A stretch of 64,000 bases of DNA. Origin: an uncultured Bacillota bacterium. GTDB taxonomy: Bacteria > Bacillota > Clostridia > Oscillospirales > Oscillospiraceae. A model generated the notes under the pieces. It saw only the letters and a list, made by a program, of their open reading frames with translations, did not search any database and was not told the DNA's origin. The position numbers were made by a program, and so were the translations under genes. How positions within the stretch are numbered: the stretch's first letter is position 1; the number at the start of each line of letters is the position of its first letter. The DNA lies in the NCBI GenBank assembly GCA_947426945.1, contig CANEFX010000007.1, positions 36,038 to 100,037 of the forward strand, in the 5' to 3' direction. Shown piece by piece: positions 50,518-59,391 of the stretch.

Positions 50518-51333
50518 GTGGCAAGCATCAAAAAGAAAAAATCCAGCGGCGGCGGAGCCAACTGGATGGATACCTACGGCGATATGGTGACGCTGCTGCT
50601 GTGCTTCTTCGTGCTGCTGTACTCTATCTCCACGATCAACGAGGAGAAGTGGATGATCGTGGTGCGCAGCTTTAACAAGAACGCTATCATGAATCCCAAT
50701 GATGAACCCCCGGGCCCCACGCCCAGCAGCAAGAGCGATGGAGGCGGCAGCGGAATGCCCGCTCTGGATGAGGTGGAGCAGGACCTGAACGAGCTGTATG
50801 AGTTCCTGGCCGCTTATGCCGCCGCCAATCAGGAGACGGGGGACATTCTGGTCAGCAAGGGAGACGGGTATGTGTTCATTTCCTTCTCCGACGCGGTCTT
50901 CTTTGACGGCGACAGTACCGTTCTGCGTGAGGACGGCAAGGAGCTGCTGGACGGCATCATCCCCGCCCTGGACCAGTGCGCCCCCTCCATCGACCAGCTG
51001 AGAGTGCTGGGCCACACCGCCCAGGTGAGAGCCGACGACCCCAACCCGGCGCCGGGCGACCGGCGGATCGCCTCCGGGCGGGCCGCCACCGTGGCCGCCT
51101 ATATCCAGGAGGGTATTCCCATAGAGCGCCTCCATCCGGCGCGGATTGTGGACGAGGGCCATGGACAGTGGCTCAATGTGGCCCCCCACGACGGCACGGA
51201 GGCCAACCGGGTGAAGAACCGCCGGGTGGAGCTGATTATTACCGGCATGGACCTGGACAGCACGCTGGGCGACAGCGTGACCCAGTACCGGACCATGTAT
51301 CAGACCACGCAGGAGCTCAAGACAACGGGCTGA
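50518..51333 (+). CDS. motB: Flagellar stator protein MotB
   Basis: 271 residues. One transmembrane helix, NWMDTYGDMVTLLLCFFVLLYSIS, with the conserved ion-binding Asp22, then an OmpA-like peptidoglycan-binding domain (VFISFSDAVFFDGDSTVLREDGKELLDGI ... RVLGHTAQ ... RRIASGRAATVAAYI ... GTEANRVKNRRVELIITG). GTG start behind GAGGTG. Whether the motor uses H+ or Na+ cannot be read from the sequence. Confidence 0.95.
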   Translation: MASIKKKKSSGGGANWMDTYGDMVTLLLCFFVLLYSISTINEEKWMIVVRSFNKNAIMNPNDEPPGPTPSSKSDGGGSGMPALDEVEQDLNELYEFLAAYAAANQETGDILVSKGDGYVFISFSDAVFFDGDSTVLREDGKELLDGIIPALDQCAPSIDQLRVLGHTAQVRADDPNPAPGDRRIASGRAATVAAYIQEGIPIERLHPARIVDEGHGQWLNVAPHDGTEANRVKNRRVELIITGMDLDSTLGDSVTQYRTMYQTTQELKTTG

Positions 51334-51387
51334 CCGAACCACCTGTCCCCGGCAGGAGCCAAGGAATCAGAAGAATGAGGGAACAAT

Positions 51388-52377
51388 ATGGCTGAAGTCT
51401 TATCACAAAGTCAGATAGACGCCCTGCTGAATGCGGCCAGAAGCGGAGAACTGGACGTTGACAAGCCGGCGGAAAAGTCTGAGGAGAAAAAATATCGTAA
51501 ATATGACTTTTACAGCCCGCGCAAGTTCACCAAGGACAGGCTGAAGATGCTGAACAGCATCTTTGAGGGCTATGCCCGGGTCATCAACTCCAGGATTAAC
51601 GCCCTGCTTCACGCCACTTGTGAAATTGAGGTTGACAGCGTGGAGGAACAGCGGTATTATGAGTTTTCCAACGCGCTTACCGAGAGCGACGTGGTCGCCC
51701 TGGCCAAGATCGACCTGGAAAAGCTCCAGGGAGAGGACCCCATCCTGGTCCATATGGACACGCCGGTGGTGTTGTCCATGCTGGACCGTATGATGGGCGG
51801 AGAGGGCGACCCGGACCCCAATCTGTCCAGCGACTATAACATGACCGACCTGGAGCTGAATATGTATGAGGATCTGATTTCAGACCTGATACCGATTCTG
51901 GGCAACAGCTGGGAGAATTATATCACCGTCCACTTCGACTATGTGCGTACGGAGGTAAACCCCACGCTGGTTCAGCTCATCGGCTATGAGGAGACGGTGG
52001 TCATCGTGGGGCTGAATATCAAGTTCCCCAACTGTACGGGACGGATGAGCCTGTGCCTGCCCGGCGAGATGCTGACCAATATTTTTACGGAAATCAGCAA
52101 GAGCACCAGCCGCCGCGTGACCGGAGAGGACAAGTCTGACGAGATCTTTGATTCCCTGCGGGAATCTGAGCTGGAAATCGTGGCCGAGTTGGCCCGCACC
52201 CGCATCCTGCTCAGCGACTTGTACCATCTGAACGTGGGAGACGTAGTGGATATCAAGCGGCCAAAAGATACGCCTGTGTTCCTCAATATCGGAGGGCGAA
52301 GGTGGTTTGACGGCAAGATGGGCGTCAGCAATAAACAGGTGGCCGTGAAAATCGGAGAGACCTACATCAAAATGTAG
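51388..52377 (+). CDS. fliM: Flagellar motor switch protein FliM
   Basis: 329 residues. The N-terminal CheY-P binding motif is LSQSQIDALLNAA, followed by a CheC-like middle domain (FEGYARVINSRINALLHATCEIEVDSVEEQRYYEF; LDRMMGGEGD) and a C-terminal SpoA/FliN domain (ELEIVAELARTRILLSDLYHLNVGDVVDIKR). Located between motB and fliY as expected. Ribosome site GAGGG. Confidence 0.95.
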   Translation: MAEVLSQSQIDALLNAARSGELDVDKPAEKSEEKKYRKYDFYSPRKFTKDRLKMLNSIFEGYARVINSRINALLHATCEIEVDSVEEQRYYEFSNALTESDVVALAKIDLEKLQGEDPILVHMDTPVVLSMLDRMMGGEGDPDPNLSSDYNMTDLELNMYEDLISDLIPILGNSWENYITVHFDYVRTEVNPTLVQLIGYEETVVIVGLNIKFPNCTGRMSLCLPGEMLTNIFTEISKSTSRRVTGEDKSDEIFDSLRESELEIVAELARTRILLSDLYHLNVGDVVDIKRPKDTPVFLNIGGRRWFDGKMGVSNKQVAVKIGETYIKM

Positions 52378-52397
52378 GCGAGAAGGAGCGAATCTGG

Positions 52398-53561
52398 ATG
52401 GAAGATATTATTTTTAACCCGATGGAAATAGACGCCATCGGGGAGATCATGAACATCAGCTTGGGCTCCTCGGCTACCGCGGCGTCAAACATGCTGGATC
52501 ACCGGGTGGACATCACAACGCCTACAGTGAGCATTGTCAACGCGGAGGATTTTACTCTGGGGAAGATCGAGCCGGCGGTGGGCGTGGAGATCAAGTATGT
52601 CTGCGGCCTGGAGGGCAGCAACATCATGCTGCTCAAGCGCAGCGACGTGAGGGCTATCACGGATATCCTGCTGATGACCGAAACGCCGGATGAGGAGTTT
52701 GAGCTCAACGATTTGTCTATCAGCGCGGTGTGCGAGGTTATGAACCAGATGATGGGTTCCTCCGCCACAGCCCTGTCTGACCTGCTGGGCCGGATGGTGA
52801 ACATTTCCACCCCTGAGTCCTTTGAGCTGGACGATCTGGACAAGGTGAAGGAGGAGCATTTCCCTGTCACCCGCGGTCCGGTGGTTGTGGTTCGCTTCAA
52901 CCTGCGGATCGAGGACGTGATCGACAGCGAGTTTATGAACGTCATGTCGGTGGAGCTGGCCAAGGAATTGATTGCCGGCTTTGGACTGGACGTGGAGGAA
53001 CCGGAGCCTGCCCCTGCGCCCGCTCCGGCTCCGGCTCCAGCACCCGCCCCTGCGCCTGCGCCTGGCCCCGCTCCTGCGGCCCCGCCTCCCGGGATGCCCG
53101 CGGCGGGAGAGGCTCCCGGCTATCCCGGTTACCCTCCCTATGGACAGCAGCCTATGGCGGGCGGTTACCCCTACCCCTATCCCCCTTATCCCATGTATCC
53201 GCCCCAGCAGCCCATGCAGCCTGAACCCAAGATTATCAACGCCGCGCAGCCTAAGATGCGCGAGTTGAGTGCGGACAGCAGGCTTAACCAGGAGCAGAAG
53301 GACAATCTGGATCTGATTCTGTCCGTCTCTCTGGAGGTGGCGGTGGAAATCGGCCGGACCCGGCGGAAGATTCAGGATATCCTGTCCTTCTCCAAGGGGT
53401 CTCTGGTGGTGCTGGACAAGTTGGCCGGCGACCAGGTTGACCTGCTGGTCAACGGGCAGTGTGTGGCCAAGGGCGACGTGGTGGTGATCGACGACAATTT
53501 CGGCATCCGGATTACAGAGATACTGCAAAAACCGGACATTAACGAGCTGACCCAGGGCTGA
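52398..53561 (+). CDS. fliY: Flagellar motor switch phosphatase FliY (CheC-FliN fusion)
   Basis: 387 residues. The N-terminus has two CheC-type phosphatase motifs: AIGEIMNISLGSSATAASNML and AVCEVMNQMMGSSATALSDLL, expected to dephosphorylate CheY-P. The C-terminal FliN domain is LDLILSVSLEVAVEIGRTRRKIQDILSFSKGSLVVLDKLAGDQVDLLVNGQCVAKGDVVVIDDNFGIRITEIL. Between them, about 205-285, lies a Pro-Ala repeat (AP pairs) and a Gly/Tyr/Pro-rich stretch of unusual length. C-ring component. Ribosome site AAGGAG. Confidence 0.95.
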   Translation: MEDIIFNPMEIDAIGEIMNISLGSSATAASNMLDHRVDITTPTVSIVNAEDFTLGKIEPAVGVEIKYVCGLEGSNIMLLKRSDVRAITDILLMTETPDEEFELNDLSISAVCEVMNQMMGSSATALSDLLGRMVNISTPESFELDDLDKVKEEHFPVTRGPVVVVRFNLRIEDVIDSEFMNVMSVELAKELIAGFGLDVEEPEPAPAPAPAPAPAPAPAPAPGPAPAAPPPGMPAAGEAPGYPGYPPYGQQPMAGGYPYPYPPYPMYPPQQPMQPEPKIINAAQPKMRELSADSRLNQEQKDNLDLILSVSLEVAVEIGRTRRKIQDILSFSKGSLVVLDKLAGDQVDLLVNGQCVAKGDVVVIDDNFGIRITEILQKPDINELTQG

Positions 53562-53617
53562 GGCCCTTATTCATACTATTAATAAACTAAGTAATATGAA
53601 AAAAGGATGGTAAACTT

Positions 53618-53983
53618 ATGGCTAAGATTCTTACCGTTGACGACGCAGCTTTTATGCGCAAGGTCATCAAGGACACCCTGAGTAAGGCCGGCTACACCGA
53701 GATTTTTGAGGCCGAGGACGGCGCTATGGCCGTGGAGAAGTACAACGAAATTAAGCCCGATCTGGTGCTGATGGACATCACCATGCCCAACATGGACGGC
53801 CTGGAGGCGCTGAAGGCGATTCGGGGCGCCGATCCCGGCGCAAACGTGGTCATGTGCTCCGCCATGGGTCAGGAGACCATGGTCATTGATGCAATCCGTT
53901 CCGGAGCCAAGGACTTTATTGTCAAGCCCTTTAAGCCTGAGCGCGTGCTGAAGACCGTCACCTCCATCGTAGGCGAGCCCTGA
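53618..53983 (+). CDS. cheY: Chemotaxis response regulator CheY
   Basis: 121 residues, a single receiver domain: acid pair Asp8/Asp9, phospho-acceptor Asp53 in LVLMDITMPNMDG, MCSAMGQ (Thr/Ser position) and IVKPFKPERV (Lys). Start ATG behind AAAGGATGG. In the phosphorylated form it binds FliM to change motor direction. An AT-rich segment (53567-53600) separates it from fliY; a separate weak promoter there cannot be excluded. Confidence 0.94.
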   Translation: MAKILTVDDAAFMRKVIKDTLSKAGYTEIFEAEDGAMAVEKYNEIKPDLVLMDITMPNMDGLEALKAIRGADPGANVVMCSAMGQETMVIDAIRSGAKDFIVKPFKPERVLKTVTSIVGEP

Positions 53984-53987
53984 CCCT

Positions 53988-54344
53988 GTGGGACCTGTTC
54001 TCTCCGCGGCCGGTCTGCTGGTCAGTGTACTTCTGGTGCTGGCCGTGGCCTGGCTTTTCACCCGCTGGGCGGGGAAAAACCTGGGCGGCGGCTTCGCCGG
54101 GCTGGGCGGCAGCGGACGCATTGAGGTGCTGGACCGTACGAATCTGGACCGGGACCGGTCAATCCTGCTGGTCCGGGCGGGTCGGCGCTATCTGCTGCTG
54201 GGCAGTACTCCGGGGGGAGTGACCCTGCTGGCCGAGCTGACGCAGGAGGAGGGAGAGAGCTGGAAGCCTCCCGTATCCTCCGGCGGGCCGGAGCAGAAGC
54301 CGGAATTCCTTGCCCTGCTGCGGCGGCTGAGAGAGAAAAAATAG
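53988..54344 (+). CDS. fliO: Flagellar biosynthetic protein FliO
   Basis: 118 residues. N-terminal transmembrane helix VLSAAGLLVSVLLVLAVAWLFTRW, then a small basic-beta cytoplasmic domain (GRIEVLDRTNLDRDRSILLVRAGRRYLLLGSTPGGVTLLAEL), the typical FliO/FliZ pattern. Helps assemble the FliP ring. GTG start 4 nt after the cheY stop with no good ribosome site, so translation is probably coupled to cheY. Confidence 0.82.
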   Translation: MGPVLSAAGLLVSVLLVLAVAWLFTRWAGKNLGGGFAGLGGSGRIEVLDRTNLDRDRSILLVRAGRRYLLLGSTPGGVTLLAELTQEEGESWKPPVSSGGPEQKPEFLALLRRLREKK

Positions 54345-54381
54345 ACTGATTTGCCGGGGCAGCGAAGCGAGGTGAAGAAGA

Positions 54382-55056
54382 ATGCCGACCGATGCACTGA
54401 TTAACGTAAACGGGGAGAGCGTGCAGGCGCTGGAGATCCTGCTGCTTACCACCATCCTGATGCTTCTGCCTTCGCTGATCATCATGATGACCTCTTTTAC
54501 CCGGTACGTGGTGGTATTCTCCTTTCTGCGCAGCGCCATGGGAACCCAGCAGACCCCGCCCAATATGGTGCTTGTGGGCATGGCCCTGATCCTTACTCTG
54601 TTTACCATGAGTCCCACCCTCTCCGCCATCAATGAGGAGGCCTTTCAGCCCTATCAGGAGGAGGAGATCACGCAGGAGGAGTTCTTTCAGCGGGCGCAGG
54701 TCCCGTTGAAGCGGTTCATGATCCGCTGGACCCGGGTAGAGAGCATGGAGCTGTACTGCAATATGTCGGGCACGCCCATTCCGGAGACGGAGGAGCAGTC
54801 TCAGGACCTGCCTCTCACAGTAATTATCCCCGCCTTTATTACCAGTGAGCTGAAGCGGGCATTCTTTATCGGATTCCTGCTCTATATCCCTTTTATGCTC
54901 ATTGACATGGTGGTGGCTTCCACCCTGATGTCTATGGGTATGGTTATGCTTCCACCTTCCATGATTTCCACACCCTTCAAGCTGCTGCTGTTTATTCTGC
55001 TGGACGGGTGGCAGCTGCTGTTTGCCACATTGGCGCAGGGCTTTGGTCTCGGGTAA
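54382..55056 (+). CDS. fliP: Flagellar export gate protein FliP
   Basis: 224 residues, four transmembrane helices. Conserved LLTTILMLLPSLIIMMTSFTRYVVVFSFLRSAMGTQQTPPNMVLVGMALILTLFTM and the C-terminal LKRAFFIGFLLYIPFMLIDMVVASTLMSMGMVMLPPSMISTPFKLLLFILLDGWQLL are complete. It starts just before the first conserved helix and shows no separate cleavable signal peptide. Ribosome site GAGGTG. Confidence 0.95.
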   Translation: MPTDALINVNGESVQALEILLLTTILMLLPSLIIMMTSFTRYVVVFSFLRSAMGTQQTPPNMVLVGMALILTLFTMSPTLSAINEEAFQPYQEEEITQEEFFQRAQVPLKRFMIRWTRVESMELYCNMSGTPIPETEEQSQDLPLTVIIPAFITSELKRAFFIGFLLYIPFMLIDMVVASTLMSMGMVMLPPSMISTPFKLLLFILLDGWQLLFATLAQGFGLG

Positions 55057-55065
55057 GGAGGACGC

Positions 55066-55329
55066 ATGGATACAAGTGTTGTTTCCCAAATCATGCGTGA
55101 GGGCGTGTGGGTTGCCATTCAACTGGGCGGACCCATGCTGATTCTGAGTATGGCTGTGGGCGTGTTTATCGCAATTTTTCAGGCGGTTACACAGATTCAT
55201 GAGCAGACGCTGGGCTTTATCCTGAAGCTGATTGTAGTGATCCTGGTCCTTCTGATTGGCGGAGGCTGGATGATGGAGACCCTGTTAGATTACGCCAGGG
55301 GTCTCTTTGAGCTGATGGCTGCCGGCTGA
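55066..55329 (+). CDS. fliQ: Flagellar export gate protein FliQ
   Basis: 87 residues, two transmembrane helices: GVWVAIQLGGPMLILSMAVGVFIAIFQAVTQIHEQTLGFILKLIVVILVLLIGGGWMMETLLDYARGLFELM. The TQIHEQTLxFxPK-like loop is diagnostic. 9 nt after fliP with AAGGAGG. Confidence 0.95.
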   Translation: MDTSVVSQIMREGVWVAIQLGGPMLILSMAVGVFIAIFQAVTQIHEQTLGFILKLIVVILVLLIGGGWMMETLLDYARGLFELMAAG

Positions 55330-55352
55330 CAGGGTGAGAGGAGGGACCACCC

Positions 55353-56117
55353 TTGTACTGGAACGCGCTTACCCTGTTTCTGCTGATTACAGGCCGGATG
55401 ACGGGCTGTGTCGCCTTTAATCCCCTGCTGGGACGGCGAGGCGTCCCCAGTCTGGTCAAGGCCGGGCTGATTCTGCTGCTGTCTCTGAGCGTCTTTTCCA
55501 TCACGCCGGTGCGCCTTGAGATGCCGTCCACCCTGCTGGGACTGGCCCTGATGTTCCTGATGGAGATGTTTCTCGGCTATGTGCTGGGCCTGGTGGTCAA
55601 TCTGTTTTTCTATATTCCCATGATGGCCGGCTCGGTGATAGATATGCAGATGGGCCTGTCCATGGCCTCCACCTACGATCCTGCCTCCGGGATTCAGGTA
55701 ACGGCGACCTCTACACTGCTGAATATTCTGATGTCTCTGCTGTTCTTTGCGGCCAACGGGCACCACACCCTGATCCGCATTTTCCTGGCCTCGGGCAGAG
55801 TGGTCCCCTTCGGGGCGGTGGCTCTGGGAGAGAATTTCTACGGAGCCATGATTCAGATTTTTCTGGACTGCACCCTGCTGGGCGTTAAGCTGGCCATGCC
55901 CATTCTGGCGGCGGAGCTGATGGGTCAGGTAGGAATGGGTATCCTGATGAAGGCCATTCCTCAAATCAACGTTTTCGCAATCAACATTGAGCTGAAAGTA
56001 ATCATCGGTCTGGTGCTGATTATGCTGATGCTTTTTCCCTTCAGTGAGTTTCTGCTGGAGGCGGAGACCCAGATGCTGGTTGCCCTCCAGGACATATTGC
56101 CCCTTATGTCGGGCTGA
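55353..56117 (+). CDS. fliR: Flagellar export gate protein FliR
   Basis: 254 residues with about six hydrophobic segments. TLFLLITGRMTGCVAFNPLLGRRGVPSLVKAGLILLLSLSVF and FLMEMFLGYVLGLVVNLFFYIPMMAGSVIDMQMGLSMASTYDP are the conserved FliR N-terminal and central blocks. TTG start with GGAGGG upstream. Completes the FliP5Q4R1 gate. Confidence 0.94.
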   Translation: MYWNALTLFLLITGRMTGCVAFNPLLGRRGVPSLVKAGLILLLSLSVFSITPVRLEMPSTLLGLALMFLMEMFLGYVLGLVVNLFFYIPMMAGSVIDMQMGLSMASTYDPASGIQVTATSTLLNILMSLLFFAANGHHTLIRIFLASGRVVPFGAVALGENFYGAMIQIFLDCTLLGVKLAMPILAAELMGQVGMGILMKAIPQINVFAINIELKVIIGLVLIMLMLFPFSEFLLEAETQMLVALQDILPLMSG

Positions 56118-56155
56118 CGTAAGTGAACACGGGCTGACAAAGGGGGGATGAGACC

Positions 56156-57217
56156 ATGGCCGGCGACTCCAAGACCGAAAAGGCAACACCAAAAAAGCGA
56201 AGAGACGAACGAAAAAAGGGCAATGTCCTGATGAGCAAGGACGCCGTGGCTGTGGCTACCCTGATTGGCAGCCTGTTTATGGTTCAGGTCATGAGCGGCG
56301 TCTTTCTGGAGCAAATCAAGGGTTTGCTGAACCTCTGCTTTTCCTATGCCGCCAGCGCTCCCGGCCTTCTCCCCAGTACACTCAAGGAACTGTTCAAAAC
56401 GGTTGTACTGAGTTTTATCGTTATGGCCGGCCCCTTTCTGGCGGTCACCGCCCTGCTGGCTGTGGGGGTCACTTTCTTTCAGACCAAAATGCTGGTGGCC
56501 GGTGAATCCATCAAGCCGAAATTCAGCCGGATCAGTCCCCTGCAGGGATTTAAGCGGCTGTTTTCCCTGCGCAGCATCATCGAGGCCTTTAAGGGCATTC
56601 TGAAGATTACTGTCCTGCTGGTGCTGATTTATAACTACTTTCAAAAGGCCGCGCTGGGCTTCAGCCGTTTTCTGAATATGGAGCTGGCCCAGGCCTGCAG
56701 CATCTTCTTTCAGGAGAGCGTTACCCTGGTGGTTCAGATCGCGGTGGCTTTCGCCGTTCTGGCGTTCTTCGACTACCTCTACCAGTGGTGGGACTACGAG
56801 CGGCAGATGAAGATGTCCAAACAGGAGATCAAGGAGGAGTATAAACAGACCGAAGGCGATCCTCAGGTCAAGGGCAAGATCAAACAAATTCAGCGCCAGC
56901 GGGCCCAGCAGCGCATGATGCAGCAGGTTCCCGGCGCCGATGTGGTCATCCGCAACCCTACTCACTTCGCCGTGGCTCTGCGGTATAAGCCGGACCAGGA
57001 TAACGCCCCGGTGGCAGTGGCCAAGGGGATGGATGAGCTGGCCCTGCGTATTGTTAAAGTGGCCGAGGAGAACGGCGTCTCCGTGGTGGAAAATGTGCCC
57101 CTGGCCCGCTCCCTCTACGCGTCCACAAAGCTGGACCGGGAGATTCCCCCCGAGCTCTACGGCCCGGTGGCCGAGGTGCTGGTTTATGTCCTCAAGCTGG
57201 ACCAGGATGTCCAATGA
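56156..57217 (+). CDS. flhB: Flagellar export switch protein FlhB
   Basis: 353 residues: basic N-terminus SKTEKATPKKRRDERKKGNVLMSKDAV, four transmembrane helices, and a cytoplasmic domain with the autocleavage site VVIRNPTHFAVALRYKP (NPTH) at about 262-265. It changes export specificity from hook to filament subunits on contact with FliK. Ribosome site GGGGGG. The intact NPTH motif indicates normal cleavage. Confidence 0.96.
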   Translation: MAGDSKTEKATPKKRRDERKKGNVLMSKDAVAVATLIGSLFMVQVMSGVFLEQIKGLLNLCFSYAASAPGLLPSTLKELFKTVVLSFIVMAGPFLAVTALLAVGVTFFQTKMLVAGESIKPKFSRISPLQGFKRLFSLRSIIEAFKGILKITVLLVLIYNYFQKAALGFSRFLNMELAQACSIFFQESVTLVVQIAVAFAVLAFFDYLYQWWDYERQMKMSKQEIKEEYKQTEGDPQVKGKIKQIQRQRAQQRMMQQVPGADVVIRNPTHFAVALRYKPDQDNAPVAVAKGMDELALRIVKVAEENGVSVVENVPLARSLYASTKLDREIPPELYGPVAEVLVYVLKLDQDVQ

Positions 57218-57273
57218 ATTTGACAGTAAGGCCCGCAAGGGCGTTTTAATAGCTTTCAGGAAAGGATGACACC

Positions 57274-59391
57274 ATGCGGCGGATTTTTCAAAACAGCATA
57301 GCCCTTATGGTAGTGGTCATCGTCATGTTCCTGCTAATCCCCCTGCATGAGAGCTTGCTTGATATTCTGATTATTACGAATATTGCGCTGTCGGTGGTGA
57401 TTCTCATGATCACCATGACCATCTCAGAGGCGTTGGAGTTTTCCATTTTCCCCTCTCTGCTGCTGATTACCACCCTGTTCCGGCTGGGGCTTAATGTATC
57501 CACCACTCGGTCCATCCTGAGCTACGATGGCAGCGGCGAGGTGGGTACGGCAGTCATCCGGACCTTTGGCAACCTGATTACCCAGGGAAATATCGTACTG
57601 GGCATCATTATCTTCTTTATTATCGTACTGGTGCAGTTCATCGTCATCACCAAGGGCGCGGAGCGCGTGGCCGAGGTGGCCGCCCGCTTTACTCTGGACG
57701 CCATGCCCGGCAAACAGATGGCCATTGACGCAGACCTCTCCTCCGGCCTGATCAACGAGCAGCAGGCCCGGGACCGCCGGGCGAAAATTCAGAAGGAGGC
57801 CGACTTCTACGGCGCCATGGACGGCGCGACGAAGATTGTCAAGGGCGACGCCACCATGTCGCTGATTATCACTGCCATCAACCTCATTGGCGGCATTATC
57901 ATCGGATCCATGAATGGGGTGGGTGACTTGGGCACCGTGGCCCAGACCTACTCCATCGCCACCATCGGCGACGGCTTGGTTTCTCAGCTGCCCTCCATTA
58001 TGATCTCCACCGCCACCGGCATGATCGTCACTCGCTCGGTGTCCGACGGCAGCTTGAATACCGACGTGATTCAGCAGTTTGCCCGGCAGCCCCGGGCCAT
58101 TCTCACCGCCGGCGTGGTGCTGGTTATCCTGGGCCTGATTCCCGGCACGCCCACCCTGCCCCTGCTGATTGTGGGCGTTGGACTGGCCGTATTCGGCTAT
58201 CTGATGAGCAGCCAGTTGGACCGGCAGACGGCCGTGGAGGCCTATCAGCCCGCGGAGCCTGCGGAGAGCGATCTGCTGCCCGTGCCCAGCGAGACCGATT
58301 ATTACAAGGACATCAACAACGTGTACGGGCTTCTTACCGTGGACCCCATTGAGATGGAGTTCGGCTACAGCCTGATTCCCCTGGTGGATGAGAGCAGCGG
58401 CGGCAAGCTGATTAGCCGCATCGTAATTTTCCGCCGGCAGTACGCCCAGGATATGGGCTTCGTCATCCCCTCCATCCGCCTCCACGACTCCTCTGCGCTG
58501 GGGACCAACCAGTATGTGGTGAAGATCAAAGGGGAGGAGGTGGCCCGGGGCGAGATTCTGGTGGATTACTACCTGGCCCTGGAGCCCACCAACCCGGCCG
58601 GCGAGATCGACGGAATCGAGACTATCGAGCCTGCCTACGGCATCCCCTCCCGGTGGATTCTGCCGGAGAATAAGGAGATGGCGGAAATTTACGGTTATAC
58701 CGTCATCGATCCCCTGTCCGTCATGCAGACCCATATGTCTGAGGTGGTCCGCCGCCACGCCTATGAGCTGCTGGGCCGGGCGGAGGTCATTCAGCTGGTG
58801 GAGAATCTGAAAAAATCATCTCCCGAGCTGGTGGATGAGGCTATTCCCAATGTACTGTCCTATGCCAATTTAGAGCGCATCCTGCGCAATTTGCTGAAGG
58901 AGGGGGTCCCAATCCGGGACCTGGGCACCATTCTGGAGACGGCCATCGACGCGATGATGACCACCAAGGACCTGGATATGGTGTGCGAGAATATCCGGGT
59001 GGCCCTCAGCCGCACCATCACCCGCCGCTTCTGCGAGCACGGACAGCTCCGCGTGGTCACTTTGGATGCAGAGGTGGAGAAGCGAGTCATTGCCTCCCTG
59101 AGCAAAAACGAGCAGGGCATTTATCTGGCAATGGGGCCCGATCTGATGCAGAGCATCGTGAACCAGCTGGCCGACTATTTAAAAAAGTTCAGCGACCTGT
59201 CCCAGACCCCCATCGTTCTTACCAGCCAGGTCATTCGGATCTATCTCAGCCGGATGCTGTCCCAGTTCTATCCCAGCGTCTACGTGCTCTCCTTTAATGA
59301 GATAACCAGCGATGTGCAGATCCAGTCTCTGGGCAACATTACGCTGAACACGGCGCCCGCCAGGCCTGAGAGAAGGGCGGCGTCCGTATGA
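57274..59391 (+). CDS. flhA: Flagellar export protein FlhA
   Basis: 705 residues. N-terminal eight-helix membrane domain with the conserved FHIPEP-like region (KGAERVAEVAARFTLDAMPGKQMAIDADLSSGLINEQQARDRRAKIQKEADFYGAMDGATKIVKGD), then a cytoplasmic ring domain (PLSVMQTHMSEVVRRHAYELLGRAEVIQLVENL). Overlaps the sigma-factor gene by 4 nt. flhF and flhG, often next in Firmicutes, are absent at this place. Confidence 0.96.
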   Translation: MRRIFQNSIALMVVVIVMFLLIPLHESLLDILIITNIALSVVILMITMTISEALEFSIFPSLLLITTLFRLGLNVSTTRSILSYDGSGEVGTAVIRTFGNLITQGNIVLGIIIFFIIVLVQFIVITKGAERVAEVAARFTLDAMPGKQMAIDADLSSGLINEQQARDRRAKIQKEADFYGAMDGATKIVKGDATMSLIITAINLIGGIIIGSMNGVGDLGTVAQTYSIATIGDGLVSQLPSIMISTATGMIVTRSVSDGSLNTDVIQQFARQPRAILTAGVVLVILGLIPGTPTLPLLIVGVGLAVFGYLMSSQLDRQTAVEAYQPAEPAESDLLPVPSETDYYKDINNVYGLLTVDPIEMEFGYSLIPLVDESSGGKLISRIVIFRRQYAQDMGFVIPSIRLHDSSALGTNQYVVKIKGEEVARGEILVDYYLALEPTNPAGEIDGIETIEPAYGIPSRWILPENKEMAEIYGYTVIDPLSVMQTHMSEVVRRHAYELLGRAEVIQLVENLKKSSPELVDEAIPNVLSYANLERILRNLLKEGVPIRDLGTILETAIDAMMTTKDLDMVCENIRVALSRTITRRFCEHGQLRVVTLDAEVEKRVIASLSKNEQGIYLAMGPDLMQSIVNQLADYLKKFSDLSQTPIVLTSQVIRIYLSRMLSQFYPSVYVLSFNEITSDVQIQSLGNITLNTAPARPERRAASV

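Noticed and set aside
53562..53617. Separate promoter for cheY in the AT-rich fliY-cheY gap
   Set aside because: TATTAATAA-like sequence is present but no -35 box at suitable distance; not enough to call.
54382..57217. Type III secretion injectisome genes (fliP/Q/R, flhB homologues)
   Set aside because: All neighbours are flagellar (flgB to flgG, motAB, fliG/M/Y), so these are flagellar export genes.
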